Source of the DNA: Lingula anatina
Lineage: Eukaryota; Brachiopoda; Lingulata; Lingulida; Lingulidae
Reading direction: 5' to 3'
DNA length: 49,478 bases
Assembly: GCF_001039355.2 (NCBI RefSeq)
Contig: NW_019774436.1
Location: 456,629 to 506,106, forward strand
This document shows, in pieces, positions 14,608 to 27,782 of the stretch (the first letter of the stretch is position 1; each line of letters opens with the position of its first letter). Made by a program: the position numbers and the translations under genes. The notes under the pieces are model-generated. The model did no database searches. It worked only from the letters and a program-made list of their open reading frames with translations, and had not been told where the DNA came from.

Positions 14608-16175
14608 CAGATAAGTTGGTACACTGTTAACAGACGACTTGATAAGAATAATTTTAATTCAAAACCATACTGGACGCTACTTTATACATACACCTGTACT
14701 CACCACTGTCTTACAGCAGTAGCAGGAAGATTTCCTAGATTGTATCTGCAGGGCAAGGAAAAAGATCTTGTGATAGTTGTCAAGTTGATCCATCTGTCTT
14801 GCCAAGTATAATTTCCTTTGTTGCTGCTATCAATACTATGTAAACATACACCTTCAAATAGGAATATCAACATATCAAAATAATTAATAACAATGATAAT
14901 AACTTACAAATTTTAAATAAAGAAGGAAAAGACAGGGCTAAACTGCTTTCAAGTAATTGTACTTTATGGTTTAATATATAATTTAGCAAAAGGAATACAT
15001 TACTAAAACATTTAAGATGTAACGTACCCAAAGAACCATCTTTAAAATACATTCCATTCAAAGCAACATCCATAAATTGATTGTTTTTCTTTGCTGTACT
15101 GATTGCATTAGAAATGTTCGTTCTGGTGACAGACTCATTTGAAATACTGCTGACAGTGGTACGAATCCTAACATATGACACAGTGCCATGGAAGCCAACA
15201 ACAGGGCTGCAAAATAAAAAAAAATTACAAATCAAACATCACTGGAATATAACAGTGGCATCGCAGGCTCATTGCAGATAATTGTTATCTTAGGCCCCAT
15301 TCCAGCATGCACGTATCATCTGTCTTCATAGATTGATCAAACTCTGTGGGGACTCTTGCTGAGTGCAACCAGTTTAACTGAATGACACACTAAATGTCAC
15401 ACTTTGGATTGATCTACGTAGACCGAGGGTGTCTATGGAAATGGGATATTAGTGAGGCCTTATCTGACATCATTAATTCAAAACAGTTTTAGGACTCCAG
15501 AAAAAAAAAAAAAGATGTCATACAGAGGGGCCTAAATTTATCCCAATATATATATATGTATATATATGAAAAATAATGATTTCAATTATAATTACCTTGG
15601 CATAACTGATGTAACCTCAACTTCATGTATTCTAGGCATAACTTCATAAAGAACTTTTTGTAACTGAAAGGCAGAAATAAATTGAAATTTTAAGACAGAC
15701 AGATAATTAGTAGTAGCACCAATAAAAATGTGGCTTAGTGGCAGAAAACCAAGTATCGCCTAGGCAAGTTTAAAGGCAGCCTGAGCGAGATTGAAATCTT
15801 AACTCCCAGACAATTTTAGATTATGCAATGGAAATTTCACTATTATAATATATAATAGTTATGAGAGTGATATATATACATTTTGGCACGTATACACACA
15901 CATTTATGCACAGTTTCATATTTTTACACAAAAACAGTCATTCATGAAATGGGCACAACTGCTAAATTGTTTCATGAAATGTCAGCAGTAATGGGTTTAA
16001 AAAGTGGAAACAATCTGAATGTCAACCTGTAAAACACACTGTCAACTGGTTTATAACAATCTCCCATCATGTGGTAATGACTAATCTTTTCAATGGGGAA
16101 AATCATTTATCTTTCAGATACATATTGTTGGAATCATTAAAAATAATAATCTGTAAAGCATTTTTGGGTCCTTTG

Positions 16176-16222
<47 letters not shown>

Positions 16223-19200
16223 GATACAATTGATGTTTTCATGGATGCTTTTTTCAACCTTCATCTTGCAATATGTACTCAAGAACTAATTTCTAGATTA
16301 AAAGTGCATTCCCAGATATTTAGATAGATCCATCTAGATCGACCTAACTCCCTGGGGGTTGACGCTAAATTGCTGTTAGCCGAGCGTGCACGGTAGTTAA
16401 TTACCCCCTTAGAGCTTTTAGTAGGCGGGACAGACGCTTAAGCCGGCTAAGCTGACAGTCACCCCATTTCCATAGATTAGATCGACCTACTTTAGATCGA
16501 CCTAACTCCCTGGGGGTTCACGCTAAATAGCTGTCAGCCGGGCAGACACGAAAGTTAATTACCCCCTTACAGCTTGTAGTAGGCAGGACGGACATTTAAG
16601 TCGGATTATCTGAAAGTAATCTTGTGAGACTCCCCGCGGGGATAGATCGCTCTAAAACCTATGGGAATAGAGCCAGTAATCTAGTGAGATTCCCCACAGG
16701 GATAGATCGATCTAAAATCTGTGGGAATGGGATCTTAGGCAGATGTCTGAATGCTTTTCAGAAATAATTACACTTTCTGTATCATCTCCGGGCTTGGTAA
16801 TAATAGAACTCTGAAAGATGGATTCATGGTGTAGTGTCGTGTCTGTATTGTCTTTAAATGCATTCTTTCTCTTTTTAGAAAATAAACAGCCCACTTAAGT
16901 ACCCCCAACCTGACAAAGGTATAGCAGAAAAAAATATGCCATGGTTTGAAAGTGTGAGTCAAATAGTTTTTAAAATTGGTTTTGAAAATTTGTCATTTTA
17001 ACCAAAGTTGTGACTTGACAGAAAAATGGCAAACATTCAGACACCAAATGACAAAAAACAAAAAATAGTGAAAATAATCTGATCATGCCAACTATCAAAA
17101 GGAACTTGTGTTTTTCCTAAACAAAGCTATTGAACAAATTTCAGGTAAAACAAAATATAGCCGAGTACTAATGGGGTATACTGTGTCCCAAAAAAAAAAA
17201 AAGGATGAAAACTCTCATGAATTAAATAACTATAAAAATTTACCAAATCAAGAACAATAATTACACAGTCAAACTATGATCCAAGATGTACGTTAAGTTA
17301 GGATAAAGCATATTAAACTCCAACATTCAGGATTTTTGAGCCTCTGACAAACACTGTTTTCTCACGCAACATTGTTTATCGACTGACTGAAACTGTACAC
17401 CAAATGAAAAACTATAATAATCTAAACCACAGTACATAATACAGCTTTCAGGAAAATGTCACTTTCTGGAGGCTAAATATAAACAAGCTGATAAAATTAC
17501 CAGTAATTTCCATTTTGTTCACTTCAAGGGTTAACTAGAGAAGCAAGATTAATCAACCAAACATTGACGTCACTACTACCAAGCTAAGATCCGTTTATTA
17601 GATCTTAGTACCAAGCAAGTTAATTTTGCTGTAATATGCCTAATAATGGACCATTATTTTGCAAAAATAAAATTAAATAATTTTAAATAAATATAAACAT
17701 AAATTGATAAAAAGAATTATAAGAATCATCCAAAGATGGTTAAAATGTTGATATCATGTTAGCAGTCAAACCCTTTTTAAAAATATTTTTTAAAATAACA
17801 TTATTAAATTATTAACAACATAGATAATGACATACTATCGATCCTTGGCAGTATGCAATACTAGGGCAAGTGAATAATAACTTAATTCTCATAAGCACAT
17901 ACCTTGGTCTGAAATATAGTCCACAGATTCCAATAGGCTCTCGAGGATGAAGAGATGTCATGGGTGAATAGTATGTGAACAATATAAGTCTGGCGTGCCA
18001 CTGTAAAGATGGATCAGAATCTGAAGATATTCTAACAGCATGTCATTTATTTAATGGTACCCAGGTACATTAAAATATATCTATTTAAAATATATTTATT
18101 TAAATTTGTTTAAATACAAATTGCACTGTACAAGCAAAATACTTGTATATAACATATAGTACTGCACCTGTTTAAACTTGGACAGCAAAGCAAGTGGAAC
18201 AGTAATATATAGGGTATTCATGCAGTTATAAGTTTTTACATTCAAAACAAGGCAGAAATTGAATTTGAGTTTTAGGCACACTTCTCAATGTTTTGATAAT
18301 GGTCAAAGCCAATTTAGCTATATATGCATCTGTAATGTCACTTATGTACAAATTGGGCTTTAGACAAAATAAACAAAAATATACATATCTAAATGAATGC
18401 TACCTAAAGCTGAAAGATAATTAAATAATAAAAAGTTGATAAATTAATTTGCAAAAATTACTTATATTAAGTCCTGCAATGCAGTAGAAGTTCAGTATAA
18501 GTTAACACAGGTGTGATATAATGATTCATATGGAAATAAGGCCAATTACTAGTAAATCTACCTATTATACTTAAACTGGGCACCTGATCTGGTGTCATTA
18601 TACGTAGTTCTTCAGATGAGTAGAAAAGGTCGATCAGACGTTCATATTGAACTAACCGCTTTCTTGTAATCAGTCATAGCATTTGTTTATATTATTCATG
18701 TGCTAACTGGAAATTGGAACAGTAAACTAGCCTTGACCAATTAGCATGGTGAATGATGATGACGAACAATTCCAAGACAAATCTCATAACAAAGTCACTC
18801 AGCATGTCCACATTGTCTCATCATAAAATGACTGACTCTTTCAGCTGCTGCGGGTGCTCATTAATCATTCACTAGACCGACAGTAACATGTTCACAGTTT
18901 GCATAGTATAATTTAAATCTGAAACTCACTATCAGACAACTGCACTACTTAACCAATTAAGGGCCAAAATGTCTGAGATGCACAGTGCCTGTGTCTCTCT
19001 TTCATTCTGCTCACAGAATCAAGATGAAGTAAATATGCTTGTAATTTGTTAAATCTCTGACATAAAATACATACGGACTGGTGTCGTGAAGCAAGATCAA
19101 AGGATAATCAGCTTAGTGCAAGCTTTTTGGAAAAACCAACTGCGTTTGGATCACGTGTATGTGTGTCCTTCAGTACAAGTAGAGAGTGATCGCGTGTTTG

Positions 19201-19640
19201 TGTCATTTGGTTAGGTAGATCCAGACCAGGTTAGACAGGTCTTTGGTTGGATGAGACGAGGAACTCTTAGAAATTAACTGTAAGTACAATCTATTGTATC
19301 ATTGTGGAAGCAAGATGACAATTTGATATGTAAACTCATGAATGAATTCAAAATGCCCAATATGGTGAAAGCAACTATGTCTGTTACAGTAAACTGAGCT
19401 TTTATAATTGTATAATTGTGATGTAGAATACTTGATTTTAGCTATGATCCCAAAGAATTAAATTTATATACAGACATCACCTGTGTCGTCATTGCCCTCA
19501 CCATGCACTTTCAGTGATAACACAATAAGTGGAAAAAAGTTTCACTTTTTAACTTCAAACTTATGGTATGATGAATATTCATGAAATATAGATCGAGTTC
19601 GAAATCAGCATGATTGGGCCATTTTTTCAAAAGATATGCT

Positions 19641-19678
<38 letters not shown>

Positions 19679-22600
19679 NGTCAATAACTCATAAAAATAT
19701 AACATATTCTGTTTTACCACAAAAACGGCAGTTATAGCTATTATTCTGATATCTGAGCTTGTCATTGGACCACGTGACCTCCATAGATGGCTGTACTCTA
19801 TAAAAATCTCTTAAGAGATTATTACAAAAAACAAACTTCTTAGAAAAAAAAAAACAGGGACTAACTTTGAATGTAGAAATGGATTCATTAACCATTGGTG
19901 AGTATGGGAAAATTGTTTACTCCAGGAAAATTAATTTTTTGGCCAAAACGAACAGTTATTATCCCTCTAAATATTGCCAGTTGGTGTATGATAACAGAGT
20001 TTTTAAGACAAATCCTCCCTGCATGAGGAAATAATCTGATTATCATAATCCTAACCAGTATATCCTATCCAATCACAGTCTACATGCAGCCACTAAAAGC
20101 AAGCACTCTCATCTATTACAGCAAATCTCGACAAGAAGTAAGACATCTCTGATCACTAACAATCCTCAATCATTGTGCACATTCCGGTTTTATGCTTCAA
20201 TTTAGCAGGTAAGAGTATACTTGCTTTCCATCCCTGTCCCCTCCCCTTAATCTCCTCTTGCTTATACAGCAAACCTATTCCGTACTCATAAAAGTTTGGT
20301 TTCTTTGTAATAATATATCATATTATTGCTTTTATTGGGCAACCTAGTAGTGCAACCCTCTTTAATGTAGATTTGATCAGATAAGCCATCTTGACGTGCA
20401 CCCACCATCCATTTAATTTTTACAACAGGATATTATGTAACATTATGCAACTTTTAGCAAAGAACAAAAAAAATTTGCCCATCATTTTTCATGAAAATAA
20501 TAAATAAAAAATAAAAAACACACACCTTGGTCCACTTTTGTATCATTCAGATCAAGGAGTACTTTTCTTTGAGTTGTCATGCAGTTGTCATGGTTCGGTG
20601 GCAGCCAGTATACAATGCCTGTTGGTATGTCTAATGTGCTAGGAGGAAAAGACATACTGCTCTAACATTTACAACAATAATGAGACTAAAGTCAGTCTAA
20701 AGTTTGTAACAATCATCACATCTATTCATGAATACTTTTGGAAAGTCATCATTAAAGGGATAACAACTGTTCGTTTTGGCCAAAAAATGGATTTTCCTGG
20801 GGTATTAGACAATTTTCCAATGGTTAATGAATCCATTCAGACATTAGAAGTTAGTCCAGATTTTCTTCTCTAAAAAGTTTTTTAGAGAGGTATAGCCACT
20901 ATGAGAGCCCACATGGTCAGATGACAAGCACAGATTCCAGTATAACCACTGTTTAGTTGGTAGTTTAAAAATGGAATTTATTGTTTTTCTATGAGTTCTT
21001 TTTTACAAATTGTTAAATTGTGAAATATTAATGTGATATCAACAGTTGTTATCTCTTTAAGTGTATGAAAATACTTGCTCTTACATATGACGTAAACATT
21101 GTCCTCATGACTATATGACACGTATAGTAACAAGAGTGAGGGATCAGAACTGCCAGCCCTTGCCACCCACAAGCACCTGCTCATTGTAATGACTGAATTT
21201 AATCAGAAAATACATAGTTTAAACTCAGAATATATATACAGAGCAGGTAATAGTTGGTACACTGTTAACAGACTACTTGATAAGAATAATTTTTACCATG
21301 GTCCATAGGAGCCTATGCGTGCGTCTTTTAGACGCCCCTTTACATGCGAAAACGACAAGGCCTACGCCGAATTTGTCTTTTACTACAGAGCTTTGAGAGC
21401 CGAAAATGGCATGGCTGTGTCTCTTTCGCCACTTACTGAACTCCAGAGATGCGAGATTGACATGACCCATGTCGCGTTTGTCTCTCAAAAGACACTGTTA
21501 TAAAACATGAAATAGGCATTACGTGTGATTTTCGCAGCTGAATAAGTAGACCCTTATAAACGAAGTTGACGTGACCTAAGAGTCATGTCGCTTTCAACTT
21601 TTACAAACCTCCAACAAAATCTATCTCCACACAGACGCGCGCAACATGTACTATTGGACATGGGTCAGTTGAAAGCGACATTAACCTAAATGGCTCATGT
21701 TACTTTCAGCCAATTAATTTGAAACAGAAGGACCGTCTTAAAACCCTTTATATTTGAATCCTTGAAAATAAAAATATGAGGCCATATAATTATTACAAGC
21801 AATTAGCCACACTGTTATCTAGATAGCACTAAATTATGATGGGATTCAAATGAAAAAAATGTTTTGGGACAGCACAACACTGTTTCAAATTAATTGGATT
21901 TGACATATAAGAGTTGGCTGAAAGTAACATGAGCCCTTTAGGATAATAGGGTTTCAACTGACCCATGTCCAATAGTACATGTCGNGTTATCTAGATAGCA
22001 CTAAATTATGATGGGATTCAAATGAAAAAAATGTTTTGGGACAGCACAACACTGTTTCAAATTAATTGGATTTGACATATAAGAGTTGGCTGAAAGTAAC
22101 ATGAGCCCTTTAGGATAATAGGGTTTCAACTGACCTTGCCTTGGCCTTGTCGTTTTCGCATGTAAAGGGGCGTCTAAAAGACGCACGCGTAGGCTCCTAT
22201 GGGCCATGGTAAATTTTAATTCAAAACCATGCTGGATGCTACTTTATACATACACCTGTACTCACCACTGTCTTACAGCAGTAGCAGGAAGATTTCCTAG
22301 ATTGTATCTGCAGGGCAAGGATAAAGATCTTGTGATAGTTGTCAAGTTGATCCATCTGTCTTGCCAAGTATAATTTCCTTTGTTGCTGCTATCAATACTA
22401 TGTAAACATACACCTTCAAATAAGAATATCAACATATCAAAATAATTAATAACAATGATAATAACTTACAAATTTTAAATAAAGAAGGAAAAGACAGCTA
22501 CACTGCTTTCAAGCAATTGTACTTTATGGTTTAATATATAATTTAGCAAAAGGAATACATTACTGAAATATTTAAGATGTAACGTACCCAAAGAACCATC

Positions 22601-23860
22601 TTTAAAATACATTCCATTCAAAGCAACATCCATAAATTGATTGTTTTTCTTTGCTGTACTGATTGCATTAGAAATGTTCATTCTGGTGACAGACTCATTT
22701 GAAATACTGCTGACAGTGGTACGAATCCTAACATATGACACAGTGCCATTGAAGCCAACAACAGGGCTGCAAAATAAAAAAAAAATTACAAATCAAACAT
22801 CACTGGAATATAACAGTGGCATCGCAGGCTCATTGCAGATAATTGTTATCTTAGGCCCCATTCCAGCATACACGTATCATGTCTACATAGATTGATCAAA
22901 CTCTGTGGGGACTCTTGCTGAGTGCAACCAGTTTAACTGAATAACACACTAAATGTCACACTTTAAATTAATCTGCATAGACCGAGGGTGTCTATGGAAA
23001 TGGGATATTAGTGAGGCCTTATCCGACATCATTAATTCAAAACAGTTTTAGGACTCCAGAAAAAAAAGATGTCATACAGAGGGGCCTTAATTTATCCCAA
23101 TATATATATATATATATATGAAAAAATAATGATTTTAATTATAATTACCTTGGCATAACTGATGTAACTTCAACTTCATGTATTCTGGGCATAACTTCAT
23201 AAAGAACTTTTTGTAACTGAAAGGCAGAAATAAATTGAAATTTTAAGACAGACAGATAATTAGTAGAAGCACCAATAAAAATGTGGCTTAGTGGCAGAAA
23301 AGTATCACCTAGGCAAGTTTAAAGTCAGCCTGAGCGAGATTGAAATCTTAACTCACAGACAATTTTAGATTATGAATAGATTTATCAAATCCCTAATAAT
23401 GTCATTTTAGTTGTAAAATTTATATCTTTTATGAATGAAATTTCAATTTCACCTAGGTGATACAAATATCCACAATTTGAAAAAAGTCTGCATATATGTA
23501 TAGTTTTCCAAAATGGAAATTTCACTATTATAATATGTAATAGTTATGAGAGTGATATATATACATTTTGGCACGTATACACACACATTTATGCACAGTT
23601 TCATATTTTTACACAAAAACAGTCATTCATGAAATGGGCACAACTGCTAAATTGTTTCATGAAATGTCAGCAGTAATGGGTTTAAAAAGTGGAAACAATC
23701 TGAATGTCAACCTGTAAAACACACTGTCAACTGGTTTATAACAATCTCCCATCATGTGGTAATGACTAATCTTTTCAATGGGGAAAATCATTTATCTTTC
23801 AGATACATAATGTTGGAATCATTAAAAATAATAATCTGTAAAGCATTTTTGGGTCCTTTG

Positions 23861-23899
<39 letters not shown>

Positions 23900-26800
23900 G
23901 ATACAATCGATGTTTTCATGGATGCTTTTATCAACCTTCATCTTGCAACATGCACTCAAGAACTAATTTCTAGATTAAAAGTGCATTCCCAGATATTTAG
24001 ATAGATCCATCTAGATCGACCTAACTCCCTGGGGGTTGACGCTAAATTGCTGTTAGCTGAGCGTGCACGGTAGTTAATTACCCCCTTACAGCTTTTAGTA
24101 GGCGGGACAGACGCTTAAGCTGGCTAAGCTGACAGTCACCCCATTCCCATAGATTAGATCGACCTACTTTAGATCGACCTAACTCCCTGGGGGTTCACGC
24201 TAAATAGCTGTCAGCCGGGCGGACACGAAAGTTAATTACCCCCTTACAGCTTGTAGTAGGCGGGACAGACATTTAAGTCGGATTGTCTGAAAGTAATCTA
24301 GTGAGACTCCCCGCGGGGATAGATCAATCTAAAACCTATGGGAATAGAGCCAGTAATCCAGTGAGATTCCCCACAGGGATAGATCGATCTAAAACCTGTG
24401 GGAATGGGATCTTAGGCAGATGTCTGAATGCTTTTCAGAAATAATTACACTTTCCGTATCATCTCCGGTCTTGTAAAGACTTGGTAATAATAGAACTCTG
24501 AAAGATGGATTCATGGTTTAGTGTCGTGTCTGTATTGTCTTTAAATGCATTCTTCCTCTTTTTAGAAAATAAACAGCCCACTTAAGTACCCCCAACCTGA
24601 CAGAAGTATAGCAGAAAAAAATATGCCATGGTTTGAAAGTGTGAGTCAAATAGTTTTTAAAATTGGTTTGGAAAATTTGTCATTTTAACCAAAGTTGTGA
24701 CTTGACAGAAAAATGGCAAACATTCAGATACCAAATTACAAAAAAACAAAAAATAGTGAAAATAATCTGATCATGCCAACTATCAAAAGGAACTTGCGTT
24801 TTTCCTAAACAAAGCTATTGAACAAATTTCAGGTAAAACAAAATATAGTTGAGTACTAATGGGGTATACTGTGTCCCAAAAAAAGGATGAAAACTCTCAT
24901 GAATTAAATAACTATAAAAATTTACCAAATCAAGAACAATAATTACACAGTCAAACTATGATCCAACATGTACGTTAAGTTAGGAAAAAGCATATTAAAC
25001 TCCAACATTCAGGATTTTTGAGCCTCTGACAAACACTGTTTTCTCACGCAACATTGTTTATCGACTGACTGAAACTGTACACCAAATGAAAAACTATAAT
25101 AATCTAAACCACAGTACATAATACAGCTTTCAGGAAAATGTCACTTTCTGGAGGCTAAATATAAACAAGCTGATAAAATTACCAGTAATTTCCATTTTGT
25201 TCACTTCAAGGGTTAACTAGAGAAGCAAGATTAATCAACCAAACATTGACGTCACTACTACCAAGCAAGTTGATTTTGCTGTAATATGCCTAATAATGGA
25301 CCATTATTTTGCAAAAATAAAATAAAATAATTTTAAATAAATATAAACATAAATTGATAAAAAGAATTATAAGAATCATCCAAAGATGGTTAATATCATG
25401 TTAGCAGTCAAACCCTTTTTAAAAATATTTTTTAAAATAACATTATTAAATTATTAACAACATAGATAATGACATACTATCCTTGGCAGTATGCAATACT
25501 AGGGCAAGTGAATAATAACTTAATTCTCATAAGCACATACCTTGGTCTGAAATATAGTCCACAGATTCCAATAGGCTCTCGAGGATGAAGAGATGTCATG
25601 GGTGAACAGTATGTGAACAATATAAGTCTGGCGTGCCACTGTAAAGATGGATCAGAATCTGAAGATATTCTAACAGCATGTCATTTATTTAATGGTACCC
25701 AGGTACATTAAAATATATATATTTAAAATATATTTATTTAAATTTGTTTAAATACAAATTGCACTGTACAAGCAAAATACTTGTATATAACATATAGTAC
25801 TGCACCTGTTTAAACTTGGACAGCAAAGCAAGTGGAACAGTAATACAAGGTATTCATGCAGTTATAAGTTTTTACATTCAAAACAAGGCAGAAATTGAAT
25901 TTGAGTTTTAGGCACACTTCTCAATGTTTTGATAATGGTCAAAGCCAATTTAGCTATATATGCATCTGTAATGTCACTTATGTACAAATTGGGCTTTAGA
26001 CAAAATAAAGAAAAATATACATATCTAAATGAATGCTACCTAAAGCTGAAAGATAATTAAATAATAAAAAGTTGATAAATTAATTTGCAAAAATTACTTA
26101 TATTAAGTCCTGCAATGCAGTAGAAGTTCAGTATAAGTTAACGCAGGTGTGATATAATGATTCATATAGAAATAAGGCCAATTACTAGTAAATCTACCTA
26201 TTATACTTAAACTGGGCACCTGATCTGGTGTTATTATACGTAGTTCTTCAGATGAGTAGAAAAGGTCGATCAGACGTTCATATTGAACTAACCGCTTTCT
26301 TGTAATCAGTCATAGCATTTGTTTATATTATTCATGTGCTAACTGGTAATTGGAACGGTAAACTAGCCTTGACCAATTAGCATGGTGAATGATGATGACG
26401 AACAATTCCAAGACAAATCTCATAACAAAGTCACTCAGCATGTCCACATTGTCTCATCATAAAATGACTGACTCTTTCAGCTGCTGCGGGCGCTCATTAA
26501 TCATTCACTAGACCGACAGTAACATGTTCACAGTTTGCATAGTATAATTTAAATCTGAAACTCACTATCAGACAACTGCACTACTTAACCAATTAAGGGC
26601 CAAAATGTCTGAGATGCACAGTGCCTGTGTCTCTCTTTCATTCTGCTCACAGAATCAAGATGAAGTAAATACGCTTGTAATTTGTTAAATCTCTGACACA
26701 AAATGCATACGGACTGGTGTCGTGAAGCAAGATCAAAGGATAATCAGCTTAGTGCAAGCTTTTTGGAAAACCAACTGCGTTTTGATCACGTGTATGTGTC

Positions 26801-27747
26801 CTTCAGTACAAGTAGAGAGTGATCGCGTGTTTGTGTCATTTGGTTAGGTAGATCCAGACCAGGTTAGACAGGTCTTTGGTTGGATGAGACGAGGAACTCT
26901 TAGAAATTAACTGTAAGTACAATCTATTGTATCATTGTGGAAGCAAGATGAGAATTTGATATGTAAACTCATGAATGAATTCAAAATGCCCAATATGGTG
27001 AAAGCAATTATGTCTGTTACAGTAAACTGAGCTTTTATAATTGTATAATTGTGATGTAGAATACTTGATTTTAGCTATGATCCCAAAGAATTAAATTTAT
27101 ATACAGACATCACCTGTGTCGTCATTGCCCTCACCATGCACTTTCAGTGATAACACAATAAGTGGAAAAAAGTTTCACTTTTTAACTTCAAACTTATGGT
27201 ATGATGAATATTCATGAAATATAGATTGAGTTCGAAATCAGCATGATTGGGCCATTTTTTCAAAAGATATGCTGTTTTTTTGTTGTTTTTTTTTTGCTTT
27301 TTTTAGCATATTTGCAACATTGATAACACATTTCAAGGAAAATCTATAGGCCTATTGTCTTAAAACTCACAGGTGTGATCAATCTTACTGAAATACTATT
27401 TTGTGCATCATCTGCTTTTTGTCTGTACATTTGACAGCTTGCTGCCTTGTTAGTCTCATGATTTTTCGTTTTTGGGAGAAAATAAACCTTGAGATGCAGC
27501 AATATTGAAAAGTCTCAAAGTAATAGCAGAATTTGTAAAGACTGCTGTTAAAATACATATATGTACAGTAGTTCACATACAATTTAGTACATCACGGCCA
27601 CTAATTGTTGATAATGCTGAGAATAGCTTAATTGATTTTATAGCATAACATGCATTAACACGTGTAATTTAGCATACTACATATGTAAACATATATAAAG
27701 GTATATCCTTATATATTGTGTGAATAATATAGTGCTCAATAAACTTA

Positions 27748-27782
<35 letters not shown>

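Larger units (their letters stand above)
12984..19678. repeat. Large direct repeat, copy A (about 6.7 kb)
   Basis: Matches 19680-27285 nearly base for base through introns, exons, microsatellites and inserted elements. It holds SEA and HormR exons. It ends in a poly-T run directly before the N at 19679. Differences from copy B: a longer (CA)n at 14542-14607, no element at 14650, a missing segment of about 140 bases near 15825, and an extra segment of about 30 bases near 17587. Confidence 0.95.
19680..27285. repeat. Large direct repeat, copy B (about 7.6 kb)
   Basis: Second copy of the block starting just after the N. Its first bases match copy A from the inside of a short inverted-repeat element. 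It ends at GATATGCTG plus a T-rich run, after which the sequence is unique. It is longer mainly because of the 918-bp inverted-repeat insertion at 21294-22211. Confidence 0.95.

Noticed and set aside
14385-14630. Plus-strand ORF with a Thr-His run
   Set aside because: Created by the (CA)n repeat; no start context or homology.
16712-16962. Overlapping minus ORFs between SEA exons 1 and 2
   Set aside because: The SEA exons join directly in phase and complete the domain; these ORFs overlap the edge of the dimeric element and lack splice sites.
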